A DNA stretch of 64,000 nt from Streptomyces sp. AM 4-1-1 (GCF_029167625.1 NZ_CP119145.1:3286001-3350000), one strand, 5' to 3'; shown: positions 18,080 to 27,224, counted from the stretch's first letter. Notes: a model not told the origin generated them from the letters alone. Made by a program: numbers and translations.

Positions 18080-18707
18080 GGGGTGCAGCCTAACCGCCGG
18101 GACGGAGGCGACTCGACGGCCGCCGACCCGTGGACAGGGGGGCAGGGAAGGCGGTGTACGGATGGCGTGGGATGCGGGAGGTGTGTGTGGGGGGGGTGGA
18201 GGTACGGGCATCGGGGGCGCGGGGCGCAGGTGCGGGCATCCGGGGTGCGGGACGCGGGGCCGTGGGGCGCAGGCGCGGACATCGGGAGCGCAGGGCGCGG
18301 GATGCGCGGCCCGGACATCCGGAGCACGGGACGCGAAGGGGGCCCGAGACGCGGGGCCCGGGACGCGGAGCCCGGGACGCGGGGCCCGGACATCGGCGGA
18401 TACGACGATCAGGCGCGAAGCCGGTACTACCGAACGCCAACCACCGAACGTCGCCCCCGGGCTGCAACCGCCGAACACCAACCGCTGGCCGCCAACCACC
18501 AACCGCTGGCCGCTGGCCGCTGCCGCAGCAACCAAGCAACTCAGCGCCCCACCACGGGCCCTCCACAGCTCAGCGCCCACCGCACCGCTCATCACCAGCC
18601 GCAGCACCCGATATGTCACTCACCGAAGCCGCACAGCTTCTCGCCGTCCCGCCACCGGACACGGTCACGGACACAGACACGGCTGGGACCGTCTGCGGCC
18701 GGTCGGC
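18080..18707. repeat. Gene-free gap with GCGGGACGCGG-type degenerate repeats
   Basis: About 630 bp separate purD from dnaX. From 18190 to 18400 the sequence is built from variants of CGGGACGCGG, GGGGCCCGG and CGGACATC arranged irregularly, and a second set (AACCGCTGGCCGC variants) spans about 18475-18525. The first 100 bp upstream of purD should hold its promoter. I see no tRNA, ncRNA or credible small gene. Confidence 0.6.
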
Positions 18708-20978
18708 CTACTCGTTGGTGAACTCCTCCAGGACGGTGGCGCCCAGTTCGCGGACGATCAGGTCGTGTCCGGAGAGCGCCGAGTCGACGAGATCCGGGTC
18801 GTCGGCCTCCGGGGTGTCGTCCTCCGGGGCGACCGAGCGCGGCGGCTCCTGCGCCGCGTAGGCCGAACCGGTGCCGCTCACACCACTCGCGCCGCTCGCA
18901 CTTCCCCCACCGCCCGTACCGCTCACACCGCCCGACGCGTGACCGGACTGCTGGGACGTCTGGTTCGCCTGCCCCTGCTGGTACGGCTGCTGCGCCTGTG
19001 ACTGTTGTGACTGCTGTCCGTGCTGCTGAGCGGTCGGCCGGGGCTCGTACTGCTGCTGCGGGGCGGACGGGGCCTGATACTGCTGCGGTGCCGGAGCGGC
19101 CGGCCGGACGCCGCCGGTCTGCGGGGGCTGACCGCCACCCGAGAGATCGACGATCGACTCGATCTTCCAGTGCGAGTTGAACTGCTCTGCGAGAGCCTGC
19201 TTCAGCACCTCTTCGCTGCCGCTGCTGGAGAAGGTGTCGCGGGCGCCCGCGTTGAGGAAACCGAGCTGGAGCGTGGTGCCGTCGAAGCCGGTTACCTGGG
19301 CGTTCTGGCTGAGAAGAATCCAGGTGAATCGGCGGCGGTTCTTCACGGCCTCCAGGATGTTCGGCCACATGTTCCGTACCTGCATGGCGCCCTGCACCAT
19401 GCCCTGACTCGGCTCGGGTGCGGCGGGGCCCGACTGGTGCGTCGGGGCGGCCGGCGCGGCGGGTCCCGGCACGGACGGTGGGGCCGGGGTCCGGCCGGGC
19501 GTGGAGGCGGTCGGCCAGCCTCCGGGTCGACGAGCGCTGTCGGCACCGGCCGGGGTCGCGGTGGGCCAGGCGCCGGGCCGCGGTCCGGCGGCCTCGGGGA
19601 CCTCGTCCGGGGAGGTCGGGGCCGCGGGAGTGGGTACGGGCGGCGCCGGAGGGGCGGTCGGCCCGGACGGCTCGGGCGCGTCCACCCGTACCGCGGCATG
19701 GGTGGCGACGGGCCCGGTGCCGGGCGCCGGGACGGGATGCGTGACCAGCGGTGCGTGCGCCTGGGCCTCGGGACCCGGTACGTACCCCACGGCGGGTCCC
19801 GCACCGGCCGTCGCGAACGAGGCGCCCCGCTCCAGCCGGTCCAGCCGGGCCTGTGTCGACCGCTCGTCGTCGAAGGCGGCGGGCAGCAGCACCCGGGCGC
19901 AGATCAGCTCCACCTGGAGGCGCGGCGAAGTGGCCCCGCGCATCTCGGTGAGCCCCTGGTTGACCAGGTCGGCCGCGCGGCTCAGTTCGGCGGCGCCGAA
20001 GACGGACGCCTGGGCCTGCATCCGCTCGACGACGTCGGGGGGGGCGTCGATGAGACCCTTCTCCCCCGCGTCCGGCACGGCGGCCAGGATCACCAGGTCC
20101 CGTAGCCGCTCAAGGAGGTCCGCGACGAACCGTCGCGGGTCGTTGCCACCCTCGACGACCTGGTCCACGACCTCGAAGGCCGCAGCCCCGTCTCCCGCCG
20201 CGAAGGCGTCCACGATGGAGTCGAGCAGCGTGCCGTCCGTATAACCGAGCAGGGAGGTCGCCATGGCGTATGTCACACCGGCGTCGCCCGCACCCGCGAG
20301 GAGCTGGTCCATGACGGACATCGAGTCACGCACGGACCCGGCGCCGGCCCGCACGACGAGTGGCAGCACGCCGTCCTCGACCGGGCTGTTCTCCTTGCCG
20401 CAGACCTCCGCGAGATAACCGCGCAGAGTGCCCGGCGGAACCAGGCGGAACGGATAGTGGTGCGTACGCGACCGGATCGTGCCGATGACCTTCTCGGGCT
20501 CGGTGGTCGCGAAGATGAACTTCAGATGCTCGGGCGGCTCCTCGACCACCTTCAGCAGGGCGTTGAACCCCGCCGGGGTGACCATGTGCGCCTCGTCGAT
20601 GATGTAGATCTTGTAACGGCTGGAGGCGGGCCCGAAGAACGCCTTCTCGCGCAGATCACGGGCGTCGTCCACACCACCGTGCGACGCGGCGTCGATCTCG
20701 ATGACATCGATCGATCCCGGCCCGTTGCGCGCGAGGTCCTGGCAGGACTGGCACTCCCCGCACGGTGTCGGCGTGGGCCCCTGCTCGCAGTTCAGACAGC
20801 GGGCGAGGATGCGTGCGCTGGTCGTCTTTCCACAGCCCCGCGGCCCACTGAACAGGTACGCGTGGTTGACCCGGTTGTTCCGCAGGGCCTGCTGCAGCGG
20901 GTCAGTGACATGCTCCTGACCGATGACCTCGGCGAACGACTCGGGGCGATAGCGACGGTACAACGCAAGGGACGACAC
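18708..20978 (-). CDS. dnaX: DNA polymerase III subunits gamma and tau
   Basis: A 756-residue clamp-loader ATPase. N-terminal [20 protein letters not shown], Walker [13 protein letters not shown], the four-Cys zinc module ([19 protein letters not shown]), Walker [10 protein letters not shown] and sensor [10 protein letters not shown] are intact. A Pro/Ala-rich linker (about 400-520), a tau-like domain ([23 protein letters not shown] onward) and a Gln/Gly/Ser-rich region (about 640-720) precede an acidic C-terminus. GTG at 20978 gives the known actinobacterial N-terminus; the frame's earlier start at 21053 adds 25 unlikely residues. Confidence 0.96.
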   Translation of the reverse strand: MSSLALYRRYRPESFAEVIGQEHVTDPLQQALRNNRVNHAYLFSGPRGCGKTTSARILARCLNCEQGPTPTPCGECQSCQDLARNGPGSIDVIEIDAASHGGVDDARDLREKAFFGPASSRYKIYIIDEAHMVTPAGFNALLKVVEEPPEHLKFIFATTEPEKVIGTIRSRTHHYPFRLVPPGTLRGYLAEVCGKENSPVEDGVLPLVVRAGAGSVRDSMSVMDQLLAGAGDAGVTYAMATSLLGYTDGTLLDSIVDAFAAGDGAAAFEVVDQVVEGGNDPRRFVADLLERLRDLVILAAVPDAGEKGLIDAPPDVVERMQAQASVFGAAELSRAADLVNQGLTEMRGATSPRLQVELICARVLLPAAFDDERSTQARLDRLERGASFATAGAGPAVGYVPGPEAQAHAPLVTHPVPAPGTGPVATHAAVRVDAPEPSGPTAPPAPPVPTPAAPTSPDEVPEAAGPRPGAWPTATPAGADSARRPGGWPTASTPGRTPAPPSVPGPAAPAAPTHQSGPAAPEPSQGMVQGAMQVRNMWPNILEAVKNRRRFTWILLSQNAQVTGFDGTTLQLGFLNAGARDTFSSSGSEEVLKQALAEQFNSHWKIESIVDLSGGGQPPQTGGVRPAAPAPQQYQAPSAPQQQYEPRPTAQQHGQQSQQSQAQQPYQQGQANQTSQQSGHASGGVSGTGGGGSASGASGVSGTGSAYAAQEPPRSVAPEDDTPEADDPDLVDSALSGHDLIVRELGATVLEEFTNE

Positions 20979-21074
20979 ACATACGAGGTTAAGGGGACGG
21001 ACTGACAACCGGCCCCATCCCGCCCACACACCCGCGCCGACCAGCGGAAACACCGTTCCCGCCCACGCAGACGC

Positions 21075-21169
21075 CCCCCACGCACCCGCCAGAGCCGACC
21101 TACCCTTGCTGCCTTCCGGCCCTGGGGGAGTTCAGTCAGATAGCGCCACGTGAGGGGCTGCCCCCCACC
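21075..21169 (-). ncRNA. ffs: Signal recognition particle 4.5S RNA (small bacterial SRP RNA)
   Basis: Read on the minus strand, the sequence contains the conserved apical loop CAGGGCCGGAAGGCAGCA followed by AGGGTAGG, flanked by complementary arms beginning GTGGGGGGCAG and ending TGGGGGG, which can form one long hairpin. It binds Ffh and targets membrane proteins. It lies just upstream of dnaX. End positions are approximate to within about 8 nt. Confidence 0.88.
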
Positions 21170-21292
21170 TTAGCCGATCCCCACCCCCACCGGTCCACCT
21201 CCTCCGCCCGACCCCGCCCGTGACCCACCCACACCCGAACCGATCCGGACGGGGTGCGCGAGCACCCCTCAACGTCTTGTATTGTTTGCGGC

Positions 21293-21380
21293 GGAGGATT
21301 CGCCTAGTGGCCTAGGGCGCACGCTTGGAAAGCGTGTTGGGGGCAACCCCTCACGAGTTCGAATCTCGTATCCTCCGCCA
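21293..21380 (+). tRNA. tRNA-Ser (anticodon GGA), integration target, with encoded CCA
   Basis: A class II tRNA with acceptor stem GGAGGAT/ATCCTCC, anticodon stem CACGC/GCGTG with loop TTGGAAA (anticodon GGA), a long variable arm (TTGGGGGCAACCCCTCAC region) and T-loop GTTCGAATC; discriminator G and CCA are encoded. The 3' half from 21325 onward is duplicated at 48394, so this is attL: the element supplies the 3' half and keeps the gene functional. Confidence 0.95.
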
Positions 21381-21408
21381 TTGCTCTCACCGGGCAATAC
21401 GTTGAAGG
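21325..21408 (+). mobile_element. attL core of the integrated element (84-bp direct repeat)
   Basis: Starts with TTGGAAAGCGTG in the tRNA-Ser anticodon loop and runs 28 bp past the CCA. It is identical base for base to 48394-48477; flanking bases then diverge (C versus T before, G versus C after). This marks the left end of the ~27-kb integrated element. An identity block this long, covering half of a tRNA gene, is typical of tyrosine-recombinase islands in actinobacteria. Confidence 0.95.
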
Positions 21409-21435
21409 GCCCCGCAGCTTGCTGCGGGGCCCTTC
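21404..21435 (+). terminator. Terminator hairpin after tRNA-Ser
   Basis: A 15-bp perfect stem (GAAGGGCCCCGCAGC with its complement) and a 2-nt loop start 24 bp after the CCA. The first five bases belong to the att core; the rest comes from the element, so integration also provides a new terminator for the tRNA. A similar but diverged hairpin follows attR (about 48472-48505). Confidence 0.75.
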
Positions 21436-21444
21436 GGCGTTCGT

Positions 21445-21467
21445 GGTTGCAGTTCTGGTTGCAGTTC
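21445..21467 (+). repeat. Paired 11-bp direct repeats inside attL (candidate integrase arm sites)
   Basis: GGTTGCAGTTC occurs at 21445-21455 and again at 21457-21467, separated by one base. A near copy of the pair (GGTTGCAATTC-T-GGTTGCGTTC) lies at 48280-48301 just inside attR. Such paired repeats close to both ends are what arm-type binding sites of a lambda-family integrase look like; binding is inferred. Confidence 0.6.
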
Positions 21468-21609
21468 GTGTGGCGGCCCAGCCTGGAACCGCCAGACGGT
21501 CCACTACCGGCACCTAGGCATCCCTCGCAACTTCGACCGGCTTTGTCGGTGGTGAGTGGTAAGTCTGTTCTCCTACCGATCGGCTTCTCGGGTGAAGGGG
21601 CGGACAGCC

Positions 21610-22608
21610 ATGGCGGGGGAGAGCTACGTCGACCACGAGGTCCTCAAGTCGTACGCGAAGAGCAAGGTGAACGTGCCGAAGGAGGAGGCGAAGGAACGCC
21701 GCCGCCAGGTGAACTACCTGCGGGAGCGGCTGGAGGACTACATCGCAGCCCACCCAGACTTCGACCTCGTGAAGCTCCGAGCATCCGGCAGCACGGCCAA
21801 GCACACAGCGATCCGTCGCAGGCGCGGCACAGGGTCTGACGCGGATGTCGCCGCGTACCTGCGCGTCGGCGATCCCGCCATCGACGTCTCGACGGCACTG
21901 GCCTGGCTGGAGAAGCGTTGCAAAGAGGTCTATGGCAAGACGAAGGTTGCGGAGGACTTCAAGCTCTCCGACCACGCCGTCGGTATCACGATGCGGGGCT
22001 CCGACTTGAAGATCGACGTGGTGCCGGTGCTCTACACCGGCGAGCCGGACGACCAGGGCTACCTGGTCACCAGTGGCGGCATCAAGGTACTCACCTCGGT
22101 CACGCTGCACCTGCGCTTCATCGAAAAGCGCAAGGGGGAGGCCGGCGACGGCTACCGGGAGCTTATCCGCCTGCTGAAGGGATGGGTCCGGGAGAGCAAG
22201 GAGGGCGATCCGCAGCTGCGCTGCAAGTCCTTCCTGATTGAACTCTTGGTCGCGCACCTCTGGGACGTCGGCTGGAACGGACAGCCGCTGCAGGTTGACG
22301 ACTATCCGCGGGCGATCGAGCAGGTCCTCTCCTACATCGTCCGCACCGGCCTGAAGACACCGATCACCTTCACCGACTACTACACGGCCGACGAGGTGAG
22401 CGCGACGACAGACCCTATCCAGGTCTGGGACCCGGTCAATCCGGAAAACAATGTCGCTCGCGGCTACACCGAGTTCGACCGCCAGCGGTTGGTCAACCAC
22501 GCCAAGACGACCCTCGACACGCTCACGACGGCCGCCTACGCGACCACGAAGAGTGAGGCGCTCGACCTCTGGCGCGAGCTGTTCGGCCCCACCTTCCCGG
22601 GAGAGTGA
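21610..22608 (+). CDS. CBASS CD-NTase (cGAS/DncV-like nucleotidyltransferase)
   Basis: A 332-residue enzyme predicted to make a cyclic oligonucleotide alarm signal on phage infection. The nucleotidyltransferase core has the GS motif ASGSTAKHTAI (about 58-68), metal Asps in GSDADVAAYL (about 75-84) and the third Asp in SDLKIDVVPVLY (about 131-142), then an OAS-like helical C-terminal domain. ATG at 21610 is preferred over a GTG-type upstream start at 21556. Followed within 3 bp by HORMA, then TRIP13 and a SAVED effector: a complete type III CBASS operon, which makes an unrelated nucleotidyltransferase role unlikely. Confidence 0.9.
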   Translation: MAGESYVDHEVLKSYAKSKVNVPKEEAKERRRQVNYLRERLEDYIAAHPDFDLVKLRASGSTAKHTAIRRRRGTGSDADVAAYLRVGDPAIDVSTALAWLEKRCKEVYGKTKVAEDFKLSDHAVGITMRGSDLKIDVVPVLYTGEPDDQGYLVTSGGIKVLTSVTLHLRFIEKRKGEAGDGYRELIRLLKGWVRESKEGDPQLRCKSFLIELLVAHLWDVGWNGQPLQVDDYPRAIEQVLSYIVRTGLKTPITFTDYYTADEVSATTDPIQVWDPVNPENNVARGYTEFDRQRLVNHAKTTLDTLTTAAYATTKSEALDLWRELFGPTFPGE

Positions 22609-22610
22609 CC

Positions 22611-23126
22611 ATGACCGGCTCGTACTCCAGATCCGCTTCCGGCTCGTTCACGATCACCGATGCCCGCTACGTCGGAGGCAGAGTCGCTGCGGACCTGCGC
22701 CTGCTGTACAACCTCTACGGCGAGCCCTCCCTCGAGAGAATCGAGAAGTTCGCCGAGGAGGTCGCCCTGCTCCTGCGCGACGGCTATCTCGACACCGTCG
22801 ACTACGGCTTCCGCGACACGGCAACCAACGCCTGGAAGTTCCGCCTGCGCTATAAGGCCACGGCCGGCGGCCAGCTCATCGACTCCCGGCCAGGCAGCTT
22901 CCCTGACGCGGTCGACCTCACCGGCTACACCTTTCATAGCTTCCTGGACTACAGCTCTACCTTCTGGCTCCTGACCAGCAGCCAGAAGGCTGGGGTCAAG
23001 GAGGCCCTGCCGATCTCCCGGACGACCGGCACCGCCCCGAGTGCCGTCGCGGGCACCGGCACCACGGGGCACGGCTACGCCCGCAACGGCACGGGAGTCT
23101 CACGCGACGTCTACGTCGCTTACTAG
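22611..23126 (+). CDS. cap7: Bacterial HORMA-domain protein of CBASS (Cap7-like)
   Basis: 171 residues with the bacterial HORMA-1 pattern: SFTITDARYVGGRVAADLRLLYNLYG, a FAEEVALLLRDGYLDTVDYGFRD stretch, LTGYTFHSFLDYSSTFWLL, and a flexible Gly/Thr-rich C-terminal tail ending in SRDVYVAY that could act as safety-belt or closure segment. In type III CBASS, HORMA proteins recognise phage peptides and activate the CD-NTase. ATG at 22611 has GGGAGAG six bases upstream; GTG at 22605 overlapping the CD-NTase stop is the alternative. Confidence 0.85.
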   Translation: MTGSYSRSASGSFTITDARYVGGRVAADLRLLYNLYGEPSLERIEKFAEEVALLLRDGYLDTVDYGFRDTATNAWKFRLRYKATAGGQLIDSRPGSFPDAVDLTGYTFHSFLDYSSTFWLLTSSQKAGVKEALPISRTTGTAPSAVAGTGTTGHGYARNGTGVSRDVYVAY

Positions 23127-23157
23127 TCCGAAGCCTTTGAGCAGGAGGAACGAGCAC

Positions 23158-24078
23158 GTGACCAGCCAGGACGATCTGTTCCACCCCGTCATCGAGTTGC
23201 CCGAGCCCACCCGACGCGCCCGCTACGACCGCTTGATCGGCCTGGACGAGACGAAGCTGCGCCTGCGCAAGGAAGCCGCGCTCCTCGCGGATCCGCGCCG
23301 GCTTCGGTCTTGGGCCGCGCAGTACCACGGTGGCGACGTCGCCGCTCTCGCTCTGTTCGCAGACCGGGCGCCGCTGTTCGTTTTCGCAGGCGACGTCGGC
23401 TCCGGCAAGTCCGCGCTGGCCGAATCCTTCGGCTGCGACCTCGCCGACTGGCTCGATCTGCCGGTGTACCTATACCGGCTCAAGCTCGCTACCCGCGGCA
23501 GCGGCTTGGTCGGCGAGATGACCTCGCTCATTGGAGACGCCTTTACCCACATGCACACAGTGGGCAAGCGGGCGTCGGGCTCTGGGGGAGCACGCGCAGT
23601 GCAGCTTCTTGTCGTCGACGAGGCGGACGCCCTGGTGCAGTCCCGCGAGGCCCAGCAGATGCACCATGAGGATCGCGCCGGCGTCGACGCGTTCCTGGCC
23701 GGCATCGACGGCTTGACCGGCGCCGCGCTCCCGGTCGTCATCGTGCTGTGCACCAACCGGGTCGGCGCCCTCGACCCGGCCGTCATGCGCCGCGCCGCGG
23801 CCACATTCACCTTCACCCGCCCCAGCGACGAGCAACGCCACGCAGTCCTCACTCAGGCTCTCGACGGACTCGGCATCCGACCGGAGACCGTCCGCAAGGT
23901 AGTCGTGCTCACCGGCCCTACTGAGGGACGCCCCGGCTACACCTTCTCCGACCTCACCCAGCGCCTGGTCCCGGCAGCTGTCTTCCGTGCCTTCCCCGAC
24001 CGGCCCGTCATGGACGAGGACCTCCTCGCCCTTGCCGAGGAGATGGAGCCCACCCCCGTCTTCACCGAGGAGCGCTGA
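23158..24078 (+). CDS. cap6: TRIP13/Pch2-like AAA+ ATPase of CBASS (Cap6-like)
   Basis: A 306-residue AAA+ protein with Walker A AGDVGSGKSAL (about 76-86), Walker B LLVVDEADAL (about 150-159), sensor LCTNRVGALDPAVMRRAA with the arginine finger region, and FTRPSDEQRHAVL. In type III CBASS it unfolds HORMA to switch off the CD-NTase. GTG at 23158 is chosen because AGGAGGA stands upstream; the frame runs upstream to 23041 through the HORMA tail. It overlaps the next gene by one base (TGATG), consistent with a tightly coupled operon. Confidence 0.9.
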   Translation: MTSQDDLFHPVIELPEPTRRARYDRLIGLDETKLRLRKEAALLADPRRLRSWAAQYHGGDVAALALFADRAPLFVFAGDVGSGKSALAESFGCDLADWLDLPVYLYRLKLATRGSGLVGEMTSLIGDAFTHMHTVGKRASGSGGARAVQLLVVDEADALVQSREAQQMHHEDRAGVDAFLAGIDGLTGAALPVVIVLCTNRVGALDPAVMRRAAATFTFTRPSDEQRHAVLTQALDGLGIRPETVRKVVVLTGPTEGRPGYTFSDLTQRLVPAAVFRAFPDRPVMDEDLLALAEEMEPTPVFTEER

Positions 24079-25562
24079 TGGCCCACCTCCCCGCCCCCGG
24101 CCCCACCAGCGTCCGCACCACCGGTGACTATTACCAATGGCTAGTCGCCTGGGAGGCATGCCTGACCCTCCTCCGGGAGAACGCCGCCCGTTCGCATAAC
24201 CCTGTGCGCGCCGTCGGCGTCGAGCTTGACGGCGTCGGCAATCTCGACGACGTCGTCATGCTGCGCGATGTTCCTCCGAGCACTTACAAGCAGGTCAAGT
24301 ACGCGGTCGACAGCGCCACACCGGTCAACGTGGAATACCTGACCAAGCCCAGCAACAGCGGTGGCCCGTCGATTCTCAAGAAGATCGCCAGGACGTGGAA
24401 GCAGTTGACCGCAGACGGCGGCAGCGTCGAACTGCACTTGGTCACCAACCGGGCGGCCGATCCTGCTGATGATCTGGTGAAGGTCTGCGATGCCCGCACC
24501 GGGCTTCTGATGCCAAAGGCAGGCGTCGGCGGAGACAAGTCGGATCGCGGCAAGGCCCGTGCCCGGTGGGCCGAGGAAGCAGCTCTAACCGAGGCTGAAC
24601 TCCTCGACCTGCTGTCGGTTCTGCACTTCGACCTGTCAGTGAACATGGTCAAGTACCAGGAATATCTGCAGCTGTTGATGGCCGTCGCGGGTCTACACAA
24701 CGACCAGCGGGCGTTGGAGGCGGGAGCCGGATGGGTCGCCAAGATGGTCCGCGATGGCCAGCGCGAGCTCACGCTGGCCATGGTCGAGAGTGCCGTCACC
24801 GAGTTGGGCCTGGAGGCCGGCCCCGCTCGGGCCGTCCTGTCGATCGCCACTCTTAAGCCAGACCCGATGGCCCCGGACGCCGACCACGCCATTGATTGGG
24901 TTGACCGCTTCGAAAGCGAATCCGAGTACACGAAGCGTCGACCCTTGTCGCCGAATACCTGGGCCCAGCTGCAGGCGGACATTGAGGCCGCGCCCGGGCG
25001 CCTCCCCGCCGGTACGACCGCCGTCTCCGTCACGGGCAGCATCCGTCTAGCGCCAGCCTTCCTGGTTGGTACCACGTTCCGCATGGTCACAGGGACCGAC
25101 CTGGCAGCGCTGCAGCGGGGGAGGGCCGGCAGCGAGCTCTGGTCCACCAACGACCCGTTCGAGACCCCCTTGGCCCCGGAAGTCGCTGAGTACGAGCTTG
25201 GCCAAGGCGACGAGATCGCTGTCGCCATCGCGGTCGCGACGGAGATCACCAGCGACGTCCTGGAGTACCTGCGCGAGCAGAACCTCCCGGTCGGTAAGCT
25301 CATCGTCTTCGCCCCGCCGAGCGGTAAGGCGAATGACGGCTCCGTCCATGGCAGCACCGCCGCCAACGCCTTGGCAGTGGGCATCCGCGATCATCTCCGC
25401 CGCTCCACTCGCCGAGTTCAGCGCATGCACCTCTTCCTCGCCTGCCCGATGGGACTTGCTGTTCTACTGGGCAACCGATGGAACCGGCTGTGTCAGACCG
25501 TTGTTTACGAGGACATCAAGATCGGCGACGGATACGAAGCAGCATTCACCGTAGAGGCATAA
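24078..25562 (+). CDS. cap4: CBASS effector: DUF4297-like nuclease fused to SAVED domain (Cap4-like)
   Basis: 494 residues. The N-terminal ~200 residues carry a restriction-endonuclease-like pattern (GDYYQWLVAWEACLTLL, then VELDGVGNLDDVVML and YKQVKYAV, giving E...DD...QxK acid/lysine spacing). The last ~200 residues (from about residue 310) match SAVED domains: LAPAFLVGTTFRM, a VAIAVATEITSDVLEYL segment and RMHLFLACPMGLAVLLGNRWN. In Cap4 proteins ligand binding to SAVED activates indiscriminate DNA cleavage and cell death. Last gene of the CBASS operon; a terminator-like hairpin follows. Confidence 0.85.
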   Translation: MAHLPAPGPTSVRTTGDYYQWLVAWEACLTLLRENAARSHNPVRAVGVELDGVGNLDDVVMLRDVPPSTYKQVKYAVDSATPVNVEYLTKPSNSGGPSILKKIARTWKQLTADGGSVELHLVTNRAADPADDLVKVCDARTGLLMPKAGVGGDKSDRGKARARWAEEAALTEAELLDLLSVLHFDLSVNMVKYQEYLQLLMAVAGLHNDQRALEAGAGWVAKMVRDGQRELTLAMVESAVTELGLEAGPARAVLSIATLKPDPMAPDADHAIDWVDRFESESEYTKRRPLSPNTWAQLQADIEAAPGRLPAGTTAVSVTGSIRLAPAFLVGTTFRMVTGTDLAALQRGRAGSELWSTNDPFETPLAPEVAEYELGQGDEIAVAIAVATEITSDVLEYLREQNLPVGKLIVFAPPSGKANDGSVHGSTAANALAVGIRDHLRRSTRRVQRMHLFLACPMGLAVLLGNRWNRLCQTVVYEDIKIGDGYEAAFTVEA

Positions 25563-25624
25563 GAGGCTCAAGCCCAAGGGCACCGGACCTCAGTGTTCAG
25601 AGGGTCGCCAGCCTCTGCGCAGAG

Positions 25625-25658
25625 TGCGGGCTCCGACCATTGGCGATCGGAGCCCGCA
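25625..25658. terminator. Hairpin between convergent CBASS operon and integrase
   Basis: TGCGGGCTCCGA pairs perfectly with its complement 10 nt downstream (12-bp stem). It lies between the Cap4 stop and the integrase stop, as expected for a shared bidirectional terminator; there is no T-run. Confidence 0.6.
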
Positions 25659-25677
25659 TGGCCCACCTGCAGCAGGA

Positions 25678-26928
25678 TCAGAGGGCGGGTGGCTCGCCAG
25701 CCCAGGGCCAAAGCAGCCCACCGACCTTGTCCGCTGTGTCCTTGAGGACGCGGCTGGTCAGGTGCTGATAACGGCGGCGCATCCGCGCGGACTTGCCCGG
25801 TTCCCACCCCATGATTCCGTCCACCACCGCGTCAGAGACGCCCAGGATCAGCAGGACGGTCGCTGCGGTGTGGCGAGCGTCGTGGAGGCGGCCGTCGCGG
25901 ACTCCCGCCGCCTTCAGCAAGTCCTTCCACTTGTGGAAGTCCGTGTTCGGGTTCAGAGGCTCGCCGGTCGGCGAGGTAAAGACGTACCCCTTCTCTGTCC
26001 ACAGGTCCCGTCCGCGCTTCCGCTCGCGGCCCTGTTCCTCCTTGTGCTGGCGAAGTAGCTCCATCAGCTCACCCGGGACGCCGATGGGCCTCTGACCGGC
26101 CCGGGACTTCACGCTCTTGGTCTCACGCCGGGTGTTGATCTTCTGGGGGCAGAAGCCCGGCTTACGCCCGCAGCGGTCGCCGCAGCCGTGCTGGTAGCGG
26201 GGCCGCAGCCGGCCTCGGCGCACGCGGATCACATTGAGTTCGAAGTCGACGTCACTCCACTGCATGCCGAGGACCTCGCCCTGTCGCAGGCCGAGCGCGA
26301 GGGCGATGACCCAGCGTGCGGTGTTGCGATGCTTGTGCGCTTCGGCGAGCAGGCGCTGGACCTCCTCTACCGAGTACGGCTCGACCTCCTCCTCTTCAAC
26401 ACGAGGGCCCTTGGCGATCGTTGCTGGGTTGACCGTGAGGTGAGCCCGCCGCACCGCCTCATTGAGGGCGGTACGGACGGTCCGGTGACTCTGGTGAACG
26501 GTGCCGGCCGAGCTTCCGTTGTCCTGCATCTTCTTGTAGAAGCGCTCCAGGTGCTCTGGCTCCAGCTTCTCCAGGCGGTGGGCACCGAGGCCGGGTATGA
26601 GGTGGTGGTAGACCGCGACACGGTAGCCATCGATCGTGTTCTCGGAGACGTTCGGCGCGGCAATGTTCTCGACCCAGTGGACGAGCCAGGTCTCCAGCGT
26701 CCAGTTCTGGCCGGCCTTGCGGACGGCTCCCTTGTCCCGCTGGCGCTCCAGTTCGCGGACGGCCCTGGTGACGTCAGGGCGGGTCTTCCGACTGATGTGG
26801 CGCCGATCGGGTGCACCGTTGTCCTTGGTGCCCACGGTGACGTATCCGTGCCAGCGACCGTCCTTGCCGTAGAAGATCGACGAGGCGCCATTGGGCTGAC
26901 GGCCTTTCGCCGTCCCGGCCCGGGTCAT
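25678..26928 (-). CDS. int: Site-specific tyrosine recombinase (integrase)
   Basis: 416 residues. N-terminal arm-binding and SAM-like core-binding domains (LETWLVHWVENIAAPNVSENTI onward) precede the catalytic domain with R215 (ALGLRQGEVL), the H349-x-x-R352 box (LHDARHTAA), W375 (IMGWEPGKS) and the nucleophile Y387 (RRRYQHLTS). A Cys-rich insert (HGCGDRCGRKPGFC, 247-260) interrupts the catalytic domain, as in other Streptomyces element integrases. It would recombine attP with the tRNA-Ser attB. It overlaps xis by 4 bp. Confidence 0.95.
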   Translation of the reverse strand: MTRAGTAKGRQPNGASSIFYGKDGRWHGYVTVGTKDNGAPDRRHISRKTRPDVTRAVRELERQRDKGAVRKAGQNWTLETWLVHWVENIAAPNVSENTIDGYRVAVYHHLIPGLGAHRLEKLEPEHLERFYKKMQDNGSSAGTVHQSHRTVRTALNEAVRRAHLTVNPATIAKGPRVEEEEVEPYSVEEVQRLLAEAHKHRNTARWVIALALGLRQGEVLGMQWSDVDFELNVIRVRRGRLRPRYQHGCGDRCGRKPGFCPQKINTRRETKSVKSRAGQRPIGVPGELMELLRQHKEEQGRERKRGRDLWTEKGYVFTSPTGEPLNPNTDFHKWKDLLKAAGVRDGRLHDARHTAATVLLILGVSDAVVDGIMGWEPGKSARMRRRYQHLTSRVLKDTADKVGGLLWPWAGEPPAL

Positions 26929-27224
26929 GCTGCGGTCCCGAAGTCGCCGGCCGTGAGACGCCGAGCCAGGAAGTCGTTCACCGCCTCTGTTGGGATGCGG
27001 CGCAAACTACCGATCTTGACCGAGGCGATCTCGCCGGAGGTGACGTACTCGTACAGTTTCGTGCGACCGATGCCGATCCGTCGCGCGGCCTCGGCGACGG
27101 TGAAGGCGACAAGGGTGGTCTCGTCTTGGGCGGGCCGACGTTCGGAGATCAGGTTCCGCAGGTCGTCCTCGGGGACGTCCAGCAGGTCGGCTATCAGGGC
27201 AAGCGGAAGGTCGCTTCGGTGCAA
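26925..27224 (-). CDS. xis: Excisionase, MerR-like helix-turn-helix
   Basis: 99 residues. The C-terminal half (FTVAEAARRIGIGRTKLYEYVTSGEIASVKIGS followed by RRIPTEAVNDFL) is the winged-helix excisionase fold of the SinR/Xis type. Its stop overlaps the int start by 4 bp, so excision directionality factor and integrase are made together. A conserved promoter-like element lies upstream at 27251-27296. Confidence 0.88.
   Translation of the reverse strand: MHRSDLPLALIADLLDVPEDDLRNLISERRPAQDETTLVAFTVAEAARRIGIGRTKLYEYVTSGEIASVKIGSLRRIPTEAVNDFLARRLTAGDFGTAA

Noticed and set aside
15602..18721. 1039-codon plus-strand open frame across the M48-like and purD genes
   Set aside because: It runs antisense through two real genes and their repeat gaps; the frame stays open only because stops are rare at this GC content.
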